Positions 34,381 through 43,695 of a stretch of 64,000 bases of DNA are shown piece by piece; position 1 is the stretch's first letter; each line of letters starts with the position of its first letter. Location: positions 1 through 64,000 of the forward strand of contig JALONG010000001.1 of assembly GCA_025455065.1 (NCBI GenBank). Direction: 5' to 3'. This DNA is from Candidatus Kapaibacterium sp. Its GTDB lineage: Bacteria; Bacteroidota; Ignavibacteria; Kapaibacteriales; UBA4661. The notes beneath the pieces are model-generated. The model ran no database searches. It was not told the DNA's origin and saw only the letters and a program-made list of their open reading frames with translations. The position numbers and the translations under genes were made by a program.

Positions 34381-37175
34381 ATAGTTTCCGCTCTTTCTTC
34401 CAATGGTTCGTTTGGTACTTCCGCGCCGCGTGGCAAGAGTATCGTGAACTGCAAGCCACCATTTGCGCGGTTCTCAGCAACAATGCTTCCGCCGTGCGCT
34501 TCAACAAATCCCTTCACAATCGGAAGCCCAAGCCCCGTACCGCCTGCTTTTGCGCCATCGGCTCGGAAAAATTTGTCGAATAAATGCGGCAAAGATTCGG
34601 GCGGGACACCCTGACCGTTGTCGGTGATGGTCAAAGAAAAACCGTCGGTAGTGTGTCGTAAGGCGCATTGTATCTGCGTTCCGGGCGGTGTGTGCCGTGC
34701 GGCATTCAGCAAAATGTTCACAAGAGATTGTTCAATGAGTGCCGTGTCGCAATAACACAACATCACATCCGAAGCCGTCTCCAAATGCACGACGTGTTGC
34801 GCACATTCCGTGCGGGTGCGAAAGAGCGCGGTTTGGAACGTTTCGGTAAGATTGCACCATTGCTTGCGAAGGCGCAAGTGACCTGCTTCCAAGCGCGTCA
34901 TATCCAGCAAATTTTCGACCAACGTATTCAAACGGCGGCTGGCGTTGTAGATTTCACGGGCGTATTCGGCTTGTACGGGCTGAAGCGTTGATGGCTGAAG
35001 CAGCGTGGGCTGCACGAGCAGCGATTCCGCCGAAGCACTCATCACCGCAAGCGGCGTGCGAAATTCGTGCGAAATGGAGTTCAACAGCGTTGTTGTGAGA
35101 CGTTCCGACTGCGCGGTAATTTCGGCTTGCAAGCGGCTTTGTTCGGATTCTTTCCCAAGCTGTTCGCGCTCTAATGCCGATGCAATCTGCCCTGCAAGGT
35201 GTTCTACCAAATGCCGCCAATCCGAGCGAATGTTGTCGCCCTGAATCAAAATCCCCAATACTCCCACCGCACCACGCGGCGCAAGAAGCGGCGCATAATG
35301 CCCACGCACCGCAGGAAGCGTTGCCGTAAAGCGTCCGGCAGAGCGGTTATTGCGGAATACCCATTCTGCCGTGCCACGCTCTTTGGCATCGGGCGTAAAT
35401 GTGCTTGTGGGATGCACTTCGGTATGCAAGCGTTCATCGGCTCCGGTAGCACTTCCGCCGATATGTTCCGACAGCAACACCGCCACATCCGCATCAAAGA
35501 GTGCGCCGATGTGCTTCACGCTGCAAGCAACCACTTCATCTACCGTGCGGGCAACAGAGAGTTCACGGGCAAGGTCGTAGAGGGCGGCAGTACGCTCTTC
35601 ACGGCTTCTGACGGCGCGTTCCCGAAGTCGGATGCGGCTTGTGAGAATGCCAAGCGCAAGGGCTATCACAAAATACAACAAAAACATGAGACGGTCTTCC
35701 ACCGAGCCGATGACAAAAGTAAAGCGTGGCGGAATAAACAGAAAATTCCACAGCACTGCACTCAGCGCGGACATAAGAATAATGCCACTTCCCGACAAAA
35801 ACAATGCCGAAAGCGCAACGCCAAAAAGCATGATTAAGCCGATGGATTGATAGCTAATGAAGGGCAAAAGCGGCAAACACACGAGCGCAAGAACCGCAGC
35901 CATTCCCACTGCCAGCGCGTAGGTTTGCCAACGCTTGGAGGATGTGGACAACACCTCACGAAAGAAGGATTGAAGCCGCGTCCAGCGTGTGAGGCGTTTT
36001 GTGCGCGTGAAACGCTGTTCGGGCAAATCCTCCACACGCACAACGTGAACATCAATCGTGCCGCTTGATTCGATGAGCCTTTCGACAATCGTTGCACTGC
36101 TTTGGTGCGTGGGCTTGCCGACGACAATCTGCGAAATATTATGCTGCCGTGCGGCTCGGATAATGCCTCGCACCACATCGTCATCGGCAATCGTGTGAAT
36201 ATCCGCGCCGAGTTCTCGTGCCAATGCAAGGTTTTTTGCCAAACGTGCCGTATTTTCAGGGCTTTGCGGCTGTAGTGTTTCCACATTGAGCGCAATCCAT
36301 GAGGATTTCATCGTATAAGCCATGCGGCGCGTCCAGCGAACAAGCTGCTCGGAATAGGGACTACCGCTCACGGCAACCAGCAAGCGGTCGCCGGATTTCC
36401 ACGATTCGGCGATAAAATGCGCTCGGCGGTATTCGTTCAGTTGCCCTTCGACGCGATCTGCCGTCAAGCGCAGAGCCATTTCGCGGAGTGCCGTCAAATT
36501 CCCTTTCCGAAAAAAGTTCCGCCGCGCCTCTTCGGAACGCTCCGGCGCATAGACTTTGCCTTCTTCCAAGCGGTCTAAGAGTTCTTCGGGCGAAATATCA
36601 ATGAGTTCGATTTCATCCGCCCGCTCCAACACCGAATCCGGCACGGTTTCCCGAATCGTAATGCCGGTGATGCTGCGCACCGTATCGGCGCGGCTTTCGA
36701 GGTGCTGCACATTCAGCGTGGAATACACATCAATTCCTGCTTCCAGAATTTCCAACACATCCTGCCAGCGTTTTTCATGGCGCGGGGGCGCATCATCGCT
36801 TGCGGCGTTGGTGTGGGCGAGTTCATCTACAAGGATTAAAGCGGGTTTACGGGCGAGAGCAGCATCAAGGTCAAATTCCTCCATGATTGTACCGCGATAG
36901 GACAGTTGCTTACGCGGCAGCACCTCCAAACCCCGCACTAATGCTTCGGTTTCGGCGCGTCCGTGTGTCTCCACGTAGCCTACCAGCACGTATGCGCCTT
37001 CCGCCAAGCGTGCGTACGCCTCTTGGAGCATAGCGTAAGTTTTCCCAACGCCGGGCGACATTCCGAAGAAGAGTTTGAGTTTGCCGCGTGAAGGGTGTTC
37101 CGATGCTTCCTGTGCTTGGATAGCGGCGAGGAGGTCGTCAGGATTGGGGCGGGAGGCGGAGGAATGAGTGTTCAT
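34377..37175 (-). CDS. kdpD: KdpD potassium/turgor sensor histidine kinase
   Basis: 932 residues. Order: KdpD domain with Walker A GMSPGVGKT (about 38-46) and 'PALILVDELAHTNA'; a Usp-like domain ('DRLLVAVSGSPYSEQLVRWT'); four membrane helices (about 415-510); a GAF domain; HisKA with 'SISHEFRTPLAVM' (His about 700); and HATPase motifs 'SLVNILLNAARHTPPG' and 'GGTGLGLPIVKGFVEAHGG'. It is full length relative to the family. It senses low potassium or osmotic stress and phosphorylates KdpE. It is separated from kdpFABC by about 2.4 kb of unrelated genes. Confidence 0.97.
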   Translation of the reverse strand: MNTHSSASRPNPDDLLAAIQAQEASEHPSRGKLKLFFGMSPGVGKTYAMLQEAYARLAEGAYVLVGYVETHGRAETEALVRGLEVLPRKQLSYRGTIMEEFDLDAALARKPALILVDELAHTNAASDDAPPRHEKRWQDVLEILEAGIDVYSTLNVQHLESRADTVRSITGITIRETVPDSVLERADEIELIDISPEELLDRLEEGKVYAPERSEEARRNFFRKGNLTALREMALRLTADRVEGQLNEYRRAHFIAESWKSGDRLLVAVSGSPYSEQLVRWTRRMAYTMKSSWIALNVETLQPQSPENTARLAKNLALARELGADIHTIADDDVVRGIIRAARQHNISQIVVGKPTHQSSATIVERLIESSGTIDVHVVRVEDLPEQRFTRTKRLTRWTRLQSFFREVLSTSSKRWQTYALAVGMAAVLALVCLPLLPFISYQSIGLIMLFGVALSALFLSGSGIILMSALSAVLWNFLFIPPRFTFVIGSVEDRLMFLLYFVIALALGILTSRIRLRERAVRSREERTAALYDLARELSVARTVDEVVACSVKHIGALFDADVAVLLSEHIGGSATGADERLHTEVHPTSTFTPDAKERGTAEWVFRNNRSAGRFTATLPAVRGHYAPLLAPRGAVGVLGILIQGDNIRSDWRHLVEHLAGQIASALEREQLGKESEQSRLQAEITAQSERLTTTLLNSISHEFRTPLAVMSASAESLLVQPTLLQPSTLQPVQAEYAREIYNASRRLNTLVENLLDMTRLEAGHLRLRKQWCNLTETFQTALFRTRTECAQHVVHLETASDVMLCYCDTALIEQSLVNILLNAARHTPPGTQIQCALRHTTDGFSLTITDNGQGVPPESLPHLFDKFFRADGAKAGGTGLGLPIVKGFVEAHGGSIVAENRANGGLQFTILLPRGAEVPNEPLEERAETI

Positions 37176-37250
37176 GCGGGGTTAGGGGCATGGTGAAAAA
37201 ACTAGCCGTTTTTCAACGAAATAGCGTGTCAAAGATAAAAACCTTCATCC

Positions 37251-37616
37251 TCAATGCGCCTCTGCTTTGCGATGACGTTCTTGCAATTCCCGCAATTTTT
37301 CAGGGTTAGAAAGGTCTTCAATTTTTTCAATGTGAATGAGATTATGCCTGTTGTTCGTGTCTTCTATTGCTTGCAAAATGCGGCGTTTATTTGCCTCAAA
37401 GCGCATCCAATATTCTGTTTCATCCATTCCCAATAAATCAGCTAAATCCATGCTGACTTCTTCATTTTCGTCTGTATCTGTTTCCTCCTCTTGACAGTTG
37501 GCATCAGAGAGGTTATCGGTGAGAGTGATGCGGAGTATTTTGCCATGAAATATAGATTTGATGCTCTCTGCAAAGCGAGGAAATTCCTCAGCATGAAGTG
37601 TGTACGATTTTTTCAT
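37251..37616 (-). CDS. Hypothetical small acidic protein
   Basis: 121 residues from ATG 37616; the frame is open to 37760 over the neighbouring gene, which is unlikely. It starts 'MKKSYTLHAEEFPRFAESIK', then an acidic stretch ('EEETDTDENEEVSMDLADLL') and a charged helical C-terminus ('LRELQERHRKAEAH'). The N-terminus is reminiscent of small antitoxin-like proteins, but no toxin gene is adjacent. It lies within the insert that splits the kdp genes. No family assigned. Confidence 0.55.
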   Translation of the reverse strand: MKKSYTLHAEEFPRFAESIKSIFHGKILRITLTDNLSDANCQEEETDTDENEEVSMDLADLLGMDETEYWMRFEANKRRILQAIEDTNNRHNLIHIEKIEDLSNPEKLRELQERHRKAEAH

Positions 37617-37702
37617 GTTTTCCAAAAGTGAATGGTGAAATATCAAAATACCGTATTTGACCAGCAATCTAGCCATTGTGTGCCGAATGTGCAAGTGCGG
37701 AT

Positions 37703-38218
37703 TTATTGCACTTTTTGTGCGATATTTTTTACCTCTGTGAATATCCGTAGCGTCCACCATCCCATACCGCCCAAAAATACCATTGTCAAAAGCAGACCAA
37801 ACACAAGGGGTAAACTTGCCGGAACACGAGTATTTGCAAGCAGTATCAGTCCATCAATCGCAAGAAACATTCCGGCAAGCAAACATCCGAAACTCCACGA
37901 ATGTACATCCATAAACCCTGCAAAGAGATGTTTTTGTGTGTCGGAAAACGTGCGGTATTCGGGAATATTGATACCTTGTTGCCAACGTGCCGAAGCGGCA
38001 ATGAACCAGCGCACAGCAAGTATCAATGCGGTCATCCAGCAATGAAACATCAAAAAACCGCCGCTTGACATCCAATCATTTGCTCTACCGTCCAGCCCGA
38101 AATGTGTGGCGATAGGAGTGTCGGCACCCGCAACAACCAAGGCTTGCAGCCAATACAATGCTATGAGGGCGATAAACACAATTTTTGCGCGAGTAAGAGT
38201 GCGCGTAATACTTTGCAT
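37703..38218 (-). CDS. DUF1648/SdpI-like membrane protein
   Basis: 171 residues from ATG 38218; the GTG at 38230 is an alternative. Four membrane helices. After the first comes 'PIATHFGLDGRANDWMS', the P-x-H-F-x-x-x-G pattern of DUF1648. That domain occurs in SdpI-type immunity proteins and in other small membrane proteins; the role here is unknown. Part of the insert between kdpC and kdpD. A small acidic gene follows after 86 bp on the same strand. Confidence 0.7.
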   Translation of the reverse strand: MQSITRTLTRAKIVFIALIALYWLQALVVAGADTPIATHFGLDGRANDWMSSGGFLMFHCWMTALILAVRWFIAASARWQQGINIPEYRTFSDTQKHLFAGFMDVHSWSFGCLLAGMFLAIDGLILLANTRVPASLPLVFGLLLTMVFLGGMGWWTLRIFTEVKNIAQKVQ

Positions 38219-38275
38219 GATACTTTCCACATTGTGTGGCAGAATGATATTGGAAAAAGATGTATTGTTGGAAAG

Positions 38276-38326
38276 AAAATAATCCCGTAATTTTACAAAA
38301 AATCTACAAAATTGCGGGATTATTTT
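38276..38326. other. 12-bp perfect hairpin before the DUF4143 ATPase
   Basis: AAAATAATCCCG (38276-38287) pairs with CGGGATTATTTT (38315-38326), with further TAATTTT/AAAATT pairing inside and a T-run on the 3' side. It lies between divergent genes, 20 bp before the ATPase start, so it is not a simple gene-end terminator; it may act as an attenuator or cap on the ATPase transcript. Confidence 0.55.
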
Positions 38327-38346
38327 TGCTCATTATTATCGTTACC

Positions 38347-39570
38347 ATGATTCAACGTCATCTCGAAGCAAGTGTTCTTGCGCTTTTGAAGCAGTTTCCT
38401 TGCGTTGGTGTCGTCGGTGCGCGGCAAGTCGGAAAAACAACGCTGGTGAAGACACTTCAGGGAACAGCAAAGAAAACGCTTGGCAAAACAACGCAGTATC
38501 TGGACTTGGAACTGCCCGAAGACCGCACCAAACTTACCGATGCGGTGCTGTATCTTTCGCGCTTTCAAGACCACCTCATCATCATTGACGAAATTCAACA
38601 AATGCCTGAACTCTTTCCGATTCTCCGCGCACTCATTGACCAACACCGCATTCCGAGCCGTTTTTTGATATTGGGTTCGGCTTCGCCGGCGCTGCTCACG
38701 CGAAGCGGGGAGTCCTTAGCCGGTAGAATTGCCTACACAGAACTGCATCCGCTCATGCTCACAGAACTGCAAAACGCCCAAAAGCCGCATAAAACCTCCG
38801 ATTCCGCGCTTTGGGAAGAACATTGGCTGAAAGGCGGCTTTCCCGATGCGTTTTTGGCTTCGGAGGCGCAATCCTGGACGTGGCGCGGGAATTTTCTCCA
38901 AAGTTACCGCACACGCGATTTACCGCAACTCGGCATCAATGCTACGCCCGTCGTCCTTGACCGACTGCTCAAAATGACGGCTTCGCTCAGTGGCGAGATT
39001 TTGAACGAATCCATGATTGCCAAATCACTGGCTATTCCTTCGGCGACGGTCGGCGCGTACATTGATGTCCTTGAGAACAGCTACATTCTACGCCGTGTGC
39101 AGAGTTTTGAGGCGAATATTCGCAAGCGTTTGGTGAAGCGCCCCAAACTCTATTTCCTTGACACGGGGCTTCTCCACAGGCTTGTGGGCGTACAGACCGC
39201 AGAAGAACTCTACGGCAGCCCGCTTTCGGGCGCGTCGTTTGAAACCTACGCCGTGCAACAAATTATTGCCGCATTGGATGAAACTATTACGCCGTATTTC
39301 TATCGTACTGCCGATGGTGCGGAACTTGATTTGGTCTTGGTCAAAGGGGTACGGGCGATTGCAAGCATTGAAATCAAACGCTCCAACAGCCCGACCATTC
39401 AGCGCGGAACAACGGTTGCCGTGCAAGATGTCGGCACCAAACACAATTTCGTACTCACACCTACCGGAGGTGATTATCCTTTGAACGCGACGCTTTGGCT
39501 GACGGATTTGCAGCATATTTGGGCGCATTTGGCGGAGTTGAAGCTGTTGCACACAAACGAATTTGCATGA
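38347..39570 (+). CDS. AAA ATPase with DUF4143 domain
   Basis: 407 residues from ATG 38347; an earlier frame would read through the hairpin. Walker A GARQVGKTT (about 23-31), 'DHLIIIDEIQQMPELFPILR' (Walker B), 'SRFLILGSASPALL' and 'RIAYTELHPLMLTEL', then the DUF4143 part ('YFLDTGLLHRLVGVQTAEEL') and a nuclease-like end with 'ELDLVLVKGVRAIASIEIKR' (D...E-x-K). This is a standard DUF4143 ATPase, a large family found in mobile or accessory positions with poorly known function. It is the only rightward gene in the kdp region, convergent with kdpC. Confidence 0.9.
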   Translation: MIQRHLEASVLALLKQFPCVGVVGARQVGKTTLVKTLQGTAKKTLGKTTQYLDLELPEDRTKLTDAVLYLSRFQDHLIIIDEIQQMPELFPILRALIDQHRIPSRFLILGSASPALLTRSGESLAGRIAYTELHPLMLTELQNAQKPHKTSDSALWEEHWLKGGFPDAFLASEAQSWTWRGNFLQSYRTRDLPQLGINATPVVLDRLLKMTASLSGEILNESMIAKSLAIPSATVGAYIDVLENSYILRRVQSFEANIRKRLVKRPKLYFLDTGLLHRLVGVQTAEELYGSPLSGASFETYAVQQIIAALDETITPYFYRTADGAELDLVLVKGVRAIASIEIKRSNSPTIQRGTTVAVQDVGTKHNFVLTPTGGDYPLNATLWLTDLQHIWAHLAELKLLHTNEFA

Positions 39571-39606
39571 GTGAACTACCTTGTAAACCCCTCATCAAAC
39601 CTAACA

Positions 39607-40191
39607 TCACAGCCCATTCAGCGCAAGATTTAATCTCAGCACATTCACCCGCGCATTACCGAATATACCAAATTGCGGCTGCTCCACCGAGCGCTCCACA
39701 AGGTTGTTCAAGGCTTCCGAGCGTTTTGTATCGAAAGAACGTGCCGCAACAATGCGTGCAATCTGCATCCGTGCGGCTTCGGGACTGATGTGCGGGTCTA
39801 AGCCGCTTCCTGATGCAAACGCCATTTCTGCGGGGACATTTTGCGAAACGCCTTGCGTGGCAGCAAGATTATTACTTGCGCGGAAGGCAGTGCGGCGCTC
39901 TTGAACGGATTTTTGCAGTGCCTCGCTTGTCGGACCTTTATTGCTTGCGCCGCTTGCAACCGTGCCGTAATCACACGCCGAAGGACGGGCTTGGAAATAG
40001 ATAACGCTGTCAAATTTTTGCGCAAGCAATTCCGAGCCAATGACCTGATTTTGTGCGCCTTTCAGCACAGAGCCGTTTGCTTGCTTGGCAAACAATCCTT
40101 GTCCGATGCCCGTTACGACAAGCGGATAAAGTATGCCTGTGATAAGAGTCATAACGAGAAATAAGCGGAGAGCGATGAGAAATGTTTTCAT
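39607..40191 (-). CDS. kdpC: KdpC, chaperone-like subunit of the K+ ATPase
   Basis: 194 residues from ATG 40191; a longer frame to 40329 overlaps the porin. One N-terminal membrane helix (about 6-30, 'LFLVMTLITGILYPLVVTGI'), then the KdpC periplasmic part: 'GSELLAQKFDSVIYFQARPS', 'ASGSGLDPHISPEAARMQI' and 'LNNLVERSVEQPQFGIFGNA'. It holds ATP near KdpB and stabilises the complex. It lies 31 bp after the porin gene. Confidence 0.95.
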   Translation of the reverse strand: MKTFLIALRLFLVMTLITGILYPLVVTGIGQGLFAKQANGSVLKGAQNQVIGSELLAQKFDSVIYFQARPSACDYGTVASGASNKGPTSEALQKSVQERRTAFRASNNLAATQGVSQNVPAEMAFASGSGLDPHISPEAARMQIARIVAARSFDTKRSEALNNLVERSVEQPQFGIFGNARVNVLRLNLALNGL

Positions 40192-40222
40192 GGTTGTCAG
40201 TTGAAATGTTGATTGAATTTCA

Positions 40223-41362
40223 TTAAAAAGAAAATGCCAGTGATGTAACAACAAAGCCATCTGTGGGGCGCGGCGCGGCGTTTTCCGTCGGATAAATCGC
40301 ATCACGCGACGAAAACCAGCGCCCTTCAATGCGCCAGAGCAGATTTGCCGTCAAAGCCACATCCACATTTGCCGAAATACCAAGCGTCTGGAAATTATTG
40401 CTTGTTCCGGTGGGAATGATAATGCCCTGCGGGTCGCTGTAATACTCACCCCGTGCGGCAAGCGTTATACGGTCGCTAAGGGAATATCTTACCAAAACAG
40501 TACCGCCAAACCAGACGGAAAGCGTATTATTCGGGCGCTGCTGAACACCGACATCACCAAGCAAAGCAAGGCTGAATTTCTCCGAAAGACCGATTTGTGC
40601 GTAGAAATTGTTAAAATACCGCATTTCCCGTGCTGCTGTGTCCGGTCGGTCGTTACCGATGTAGGTACTCCAGTTCAACAGCAGATTTGATGAGGGTTTC
40701 CACTGTACTTGCGTTCCAAAGGATTTATCGCTGTTGGTTTCACGGATAATCTGCCAGCCGTTTAGTACCAATGCGCTTAAAAGCCATTCGCTGCTTGGTG
40801 TCCACGTGAGTTTTACGCCTGTTTCGTAGTATGGCGAATAATCGGCAACTATGGAGCGGGAATACGTCCAGTTATCTTTGGAAACAGCAGATTCAAAGCC
40901 GATATGCGAGGCAAAAATGCCTGCATCCAACCACAGATTTTCCACAGCGCGGTAGCCAACATTTGCTTCAAAGATATTCCGCCAAAACTGCGGCTCGGCG
41001 GCGTAGTTTGATTCCACGTAAGAGCCAACCTGTGCGGCAAAGCGCCCACGCACACGGTCGGACGAATACGCAAGCGAAAGAAAGGCAAAGTTGATGCTAA
41101 ATTCGTTGTGATAAAGCGGCTGCGTGGTAAAAGCACGAGTTTTTGCGGGCGGCGTGGCAAAAGCAAGCGCGTAATACGCATCCACAAAGCCGCTGACCGT
41201 CAGCGCGGAGGCTGCGACTGTGCTTGAAGAATCGTTCATTGGTGCGGCATACAGGCTTTTGGAACAGAGTGCAAATGCGCAGAGTGTAAATGCGCAGAGT
41301 GCAAATGCACAAACTACCGATGAAAGCAAAGAGCCGCGTATTGTGGTTAGAAAAGAGAACAT
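40223..41362 (-). CDS. Outer-membrane porin encoded inside the kdp operon
   Basis: 379 residues from ATG 41362; a GTG at 41407 directly after the kdpB stop is an alternative. The signal peptide holds a repeated FALCA-type hydrophobic core (three 15-bp units at 41266-41310) and ends near LYAAP. The mature part shows porin-like alternation ('FEANVGYRAVENLWLDAGIF', 'GVKLTWTPSSEWLLSALVLN') and ends in 'DGFVVTSLAFSF' with a C-terminal Phe, as outer-membrane barrels do. It is placed between kdpB and kdpC with short gaps, so it probably helps K+ cross the outer membrane. Confidence 0.85.
   Translation of the reverse strand: MFSFLTTIRGSLLSSVVCAFALCAFTLCAFALCSKSLYAAPMNDSSSTVAASALTVSGFVDAYYALAFATPPAKTRAFTTQPLYHNEFSINFAFLSLAYSSDRVRGRFAAQVGSYVESNYAAEPQFWRNIFEANVGYRAVENLWLDAGIFASHIGFESAVSKDNWTYSRSIVADYSPYYETGVKLTWTPSSEWLLSALVLNGWQIIRETNSDKSFGTQVQWKPSSNLLLNWSTYIGNDRPDTAAREMRYFNNFYAQIGLSEKFSLALLGDVGVQQRPNNTLSVWFGGTVLVRYSLSDRITLAARGEYYSDPQGIIIPTGTSNNFQTLGISANVDVALTANLLWRIEGRWFSSRDAIYPTENAAPRPTDGFVVTSLAFSF
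41266..41310 (-). repeat. 3 x 15-bp tandem repeat in the porin signal peptide
   Basis: Three adjacent 15-bp units (AGAGTGCAAATGCGC on the + strand, with one or two changes) encode the repeated core CAFAL/CAFTL/CAFAL. Change in unit number would lengthen or shorten the hydrophobic core by five residues in frame. Confidence 0.85.
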
Positions 41363-41407
41363 TGTTGTTGATGAAAATGAAAATTCTGGTTGTACTGATT
41401 GCAGCAC

Positions 41408-43591
41408 TTACACCAAATGGAGCGCAACGATAATCACATCAATCGCCTTAATCCCTACAAACGGAACAAGAACACCACCAACGCCATAAATCAAAAAGTT
41501 CTTCCAAAGCAGTGTTGATGCGGGAAGTGGCTGATACGGCACACCACGCAAGGCAATCGGAATAAGTGCCACAATCACCAGCGCGTTGAAAATAATTGCC
41601 GATAATATTGCGCTTTCCGGCGTTGCTAATTGCATGATGTTGAGCGCAGACAAGGCACCAACGCTTTTTGTAGCGTACAATGTTGCAAAAATTGCGGGAA
41701 TAATAGCAAAGTATTTCGCAATGTCATTCGCAATACTAAACGTGGTCAGTGCGCCGCGTGTCATCAGTAGTTGTTTGCCGATTTCGACCACTTCCAAAAG
41801 TTTTGTGGGGTTATTGTCCAAATCCACCATATTTCCTGCTTCGCGGGCGGCTTGTGTGCCGGAGTTCATCGCTACGCCTACGTCAGCTTGTGCCAGTGCG
41901 GGCGCGTCGTTTGTGCCGTCGCCGACCATTGCCACCAAATGTCCCGCAGCTTGTTCGTCGCGTATGCGCTTCAATTTCGTTTCCGGTGTTGCTTCGGCGA
42001 TATAGTCATCCACGCCTGCTTCGGCAGCAATAGCGGCGGCGGTAAGCGGATTGTCGCCCGTTATCATCACCGTTTTAATGCCTGCTTTACGCAATTCCGC
42101 AAAACGTTCTTTTATGCCGCCTTTTACGATGTCTTTGAGATGAATTACGCCGAGGATGGTTACTTGGTCATTGGTTGATTGGTCATTGGTCATTGGTTGA
42201 TTGGTCATTGGTACATTAGTCATTGGTTGATTGCTGCTGTCGTTTGACGAATGACCAATGGCTAATGACGAATGACTAATCACCGCTACAACAAGCGGCG
42301 TTCCGCCTGTTTTGGCAATATCTTCCACAGTCCGCTTCACATCTTGTGGGAAGACTGCTCCGTGTTCTTCGGCAAGACGCATCATCGTATCCGACGCACC
42401 TTTGCGAATAGAGCGTTTTCCCAAATCTACCCCACTCATGCGGGTTTGCGCCGTGAAGGGGATGAACGTGGCTTGTTGCCCCATGCCGTCCTGTCCGCGA
42501 ATACCAAATTTTTCCTTTGCCAAGACCACAATCGAGCGTCCTTCAGGCGTTTCGTCGGCAAGTGAAGAAAGCTGTGCGGCTTCTGCAAGACGCTTCACAT
42601 CTATCCCTTGAGCCGGAACAAACTCCGATGCCATGCGGTTTCCAAGCGTGATTGTGCCTGTTTTGTCGAGCAGAAGTACATCCACATCGCCTGCCGCTTC
42701 GACCGCACGACCGCTTGTGGCAATCACATTGCGCTGAATGAGCCTATCCATGCCGCTTATACCGATAGCAGAAAGCAAACCGCCAATCGTCGTAGGAATG
42801 AGGCAGACCAAAAGCGCAATCAAGACGGGAACGGACAACAACGAGGAAGTCAGCCCCGATGCGGTTTCGGAGTATTGTGCAAAACCTTTTAGTGTTACAA
42901 CAGCAAGTAAAAATACGATAGACAGTGCCGCAAGCAAAATCGAAAGGGCAATTTCGTTGGGAGTTTTCTGACGCTGTGCGCCCTCCACAAGAGCAATCAT
43001 GCGGTCAAGGAAGGATGTTCCCTGCTCGGTGGTGATGCGGACATAAATACAATCGCTGATAACCTGCGTACCGCCTGTTACCGCGCTTCGGTCGCCGCCA
43101 GCTTCACGGATAACGGGTGCAGATTCGCCCGTAATGGCAGATTCATTCACGCTGGCAATGCCTTTGACGACTTCGCCGTCGCCCGGAATCACGTCGCCTG
43201 CTTCGCAGATAACGATGTCGCCAACTTTCAGTGAAGCAGCTCCCACGCGCTGTTCTGCCGATGATGGATAATTTGTGAGCAAACGTGCCATCGTTCCCGT
43301 ACGGGTTTTGCGGAGTGCATCGGCTTGTGCTTTGCCACGCCCTTCGGCGATTGCTTCGGCGAAATTCGCAAAGAGAACCGTAAACCAGAGCCAAAGTGTG
43401 ATTTGGAGATTGAAGCCGGAAAATGCGCCGCTTGCCACATCCCGCACAACAACAAGCGTGGAAAGCACTGCGCCGACGGCAACAATGAACATAACGGGGT
43501 TTTTAAGCTGCACACGCGGGCTGAGTTTGGTAAAAGCCTCCAAAGCCGCACGGCGCGTAATGGCGGGGTCGAAAAGAGAATGAGATTGCAT
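41408..43591 (-). CDS. kdpB: KdpB, catalytic P-type ATPase subunit
   Basis: 727 residues, about 40 more than usual. Motifs: '[20 protein letters not shown]' (TGES), '[20 protein letters not shown]' (phosphorylated Asp about 309), '[19 protein letters not shown]' and '[20 protein letters not shown]', with the KdpB ending '[20 protein letters not shown]'. ATP hydrolysis here drives K+ uptake through KdpA. The excess length is a Ser/Asn/Met-Thr-rich insert at about residues 438-476 between '[10 protein letters not shown]' and '[14 protein letters not shown]', encoded by the short-repeat cluster at 42164-42280; in E. coli KdpB these flanks are nearly contiguous. All catalytic motifs are intact, so the protein is probably active. 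Confidence 0.96.
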   Translation of the reverse strand: MQSHSLFDPAITRRAALEAFTKLSPRVQLKNPVMFIVAVGAVLSTLVVVRDVASGAFSGFNLQITLWLWFTVLFANFAEAIAEGRGKAQADALRKTRTGTMARLLTNYPSSAEQRVGAASLKVGDIVICEAGDVIPGDGEVVKGIASVNESAITGESAPVIREAGGDRSAVTGGTQVISDCIYVRITTEQGTSFLDRMIALVEGAQRQKTPNEIALSILLAALSIVFLLAVVTLKGFAQYSETASGLTSSLLSVPVLIALLVCLIPTTIGGLLSAIGISGMDRLIQRNVIATSGRAVEAAGDVDVLLLDKTGTITLGNRMASEFVPAQGIDVKRLAEAAQLSSLADETPEGRSIVVLAKEKFGIRGQDGMGQQATFIPFTAQTRMSGVDLGKRSIRKGASDTMMRLAEEHGAVFPQDVKRTVEDIAKTGGTPLVVAVISHSSLAIGHSSNDSSNQPMTNVPMTNQPMTNDQSTNDQVTILGVIHLKDIVKGGIKERFAELRKAGIKTVMITGDNPLTAAAIAAEAGVDDYIAEATPETKLKRIRDEQAAGHLVAMVGDGTNDAPALAQADVGVAMNSGTQAAREAGNMVDLDNNPTKLLEVVEIGKQLLMTRGALTTFSIANDIAKYFAIIPAIFATLYATKSVGALSALNIMQLATPESAILSAIIFNALVIVALIPIALRGVPYQPLPASTLLWKNFLIYGVGGVLVPFVGIKAIDVIIVALHLV
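42164..42280. repeat. In-frame 7/8-bp repeat cluster inside kdpB
   Basis: On the + strand, units TTGGTCA and TTGGTTGA alternate about nine times (42164-42232) and are followed by inverse-sense units (GACGAATGACCAATGGCTAA and more) to 42280, so the cluster can fold on itself. It encodes 'MTNQPMTN'-type peptide in KdpB. The 32 bp at 42238-42269 recur with two changes at 43664-43695 in the kdpA-kdpB gap. Confidence 0.85.
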
Positions 43592-43595
43592 GATT

Positions 43596-43695
43596 GGTTG
43601 GTAGTTTTTGGTTGGTAGTTTTTGGTTTTTGGCTGCTTAGAACTTCGTCATTATCGCTATCATTGTCGTCCGACGAATGACCAATGGCTAATGAC
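43596..43695. repeat. Repeat-rich kdpA-kdpB gap
   Basis: Two 14-bp units GGTTGGTAGTTTTT (43596-43623) plus a partial third, then a 32-bp sequence (43664-43695) shared with the cluster inside kdpB. The gap is 103 bp, long for a kdp operon, and holds no gene. The shared 32-mer runs up to the first base of the kdpA stop codon. Confidence 0.8.

Noticed and set aside
35199-35837. 212-residue rightward frame within kdpD
   Set aside because: Antisense shadow of kdpD, very rich in Arg/His/Cys, typical of a non-coding frame.
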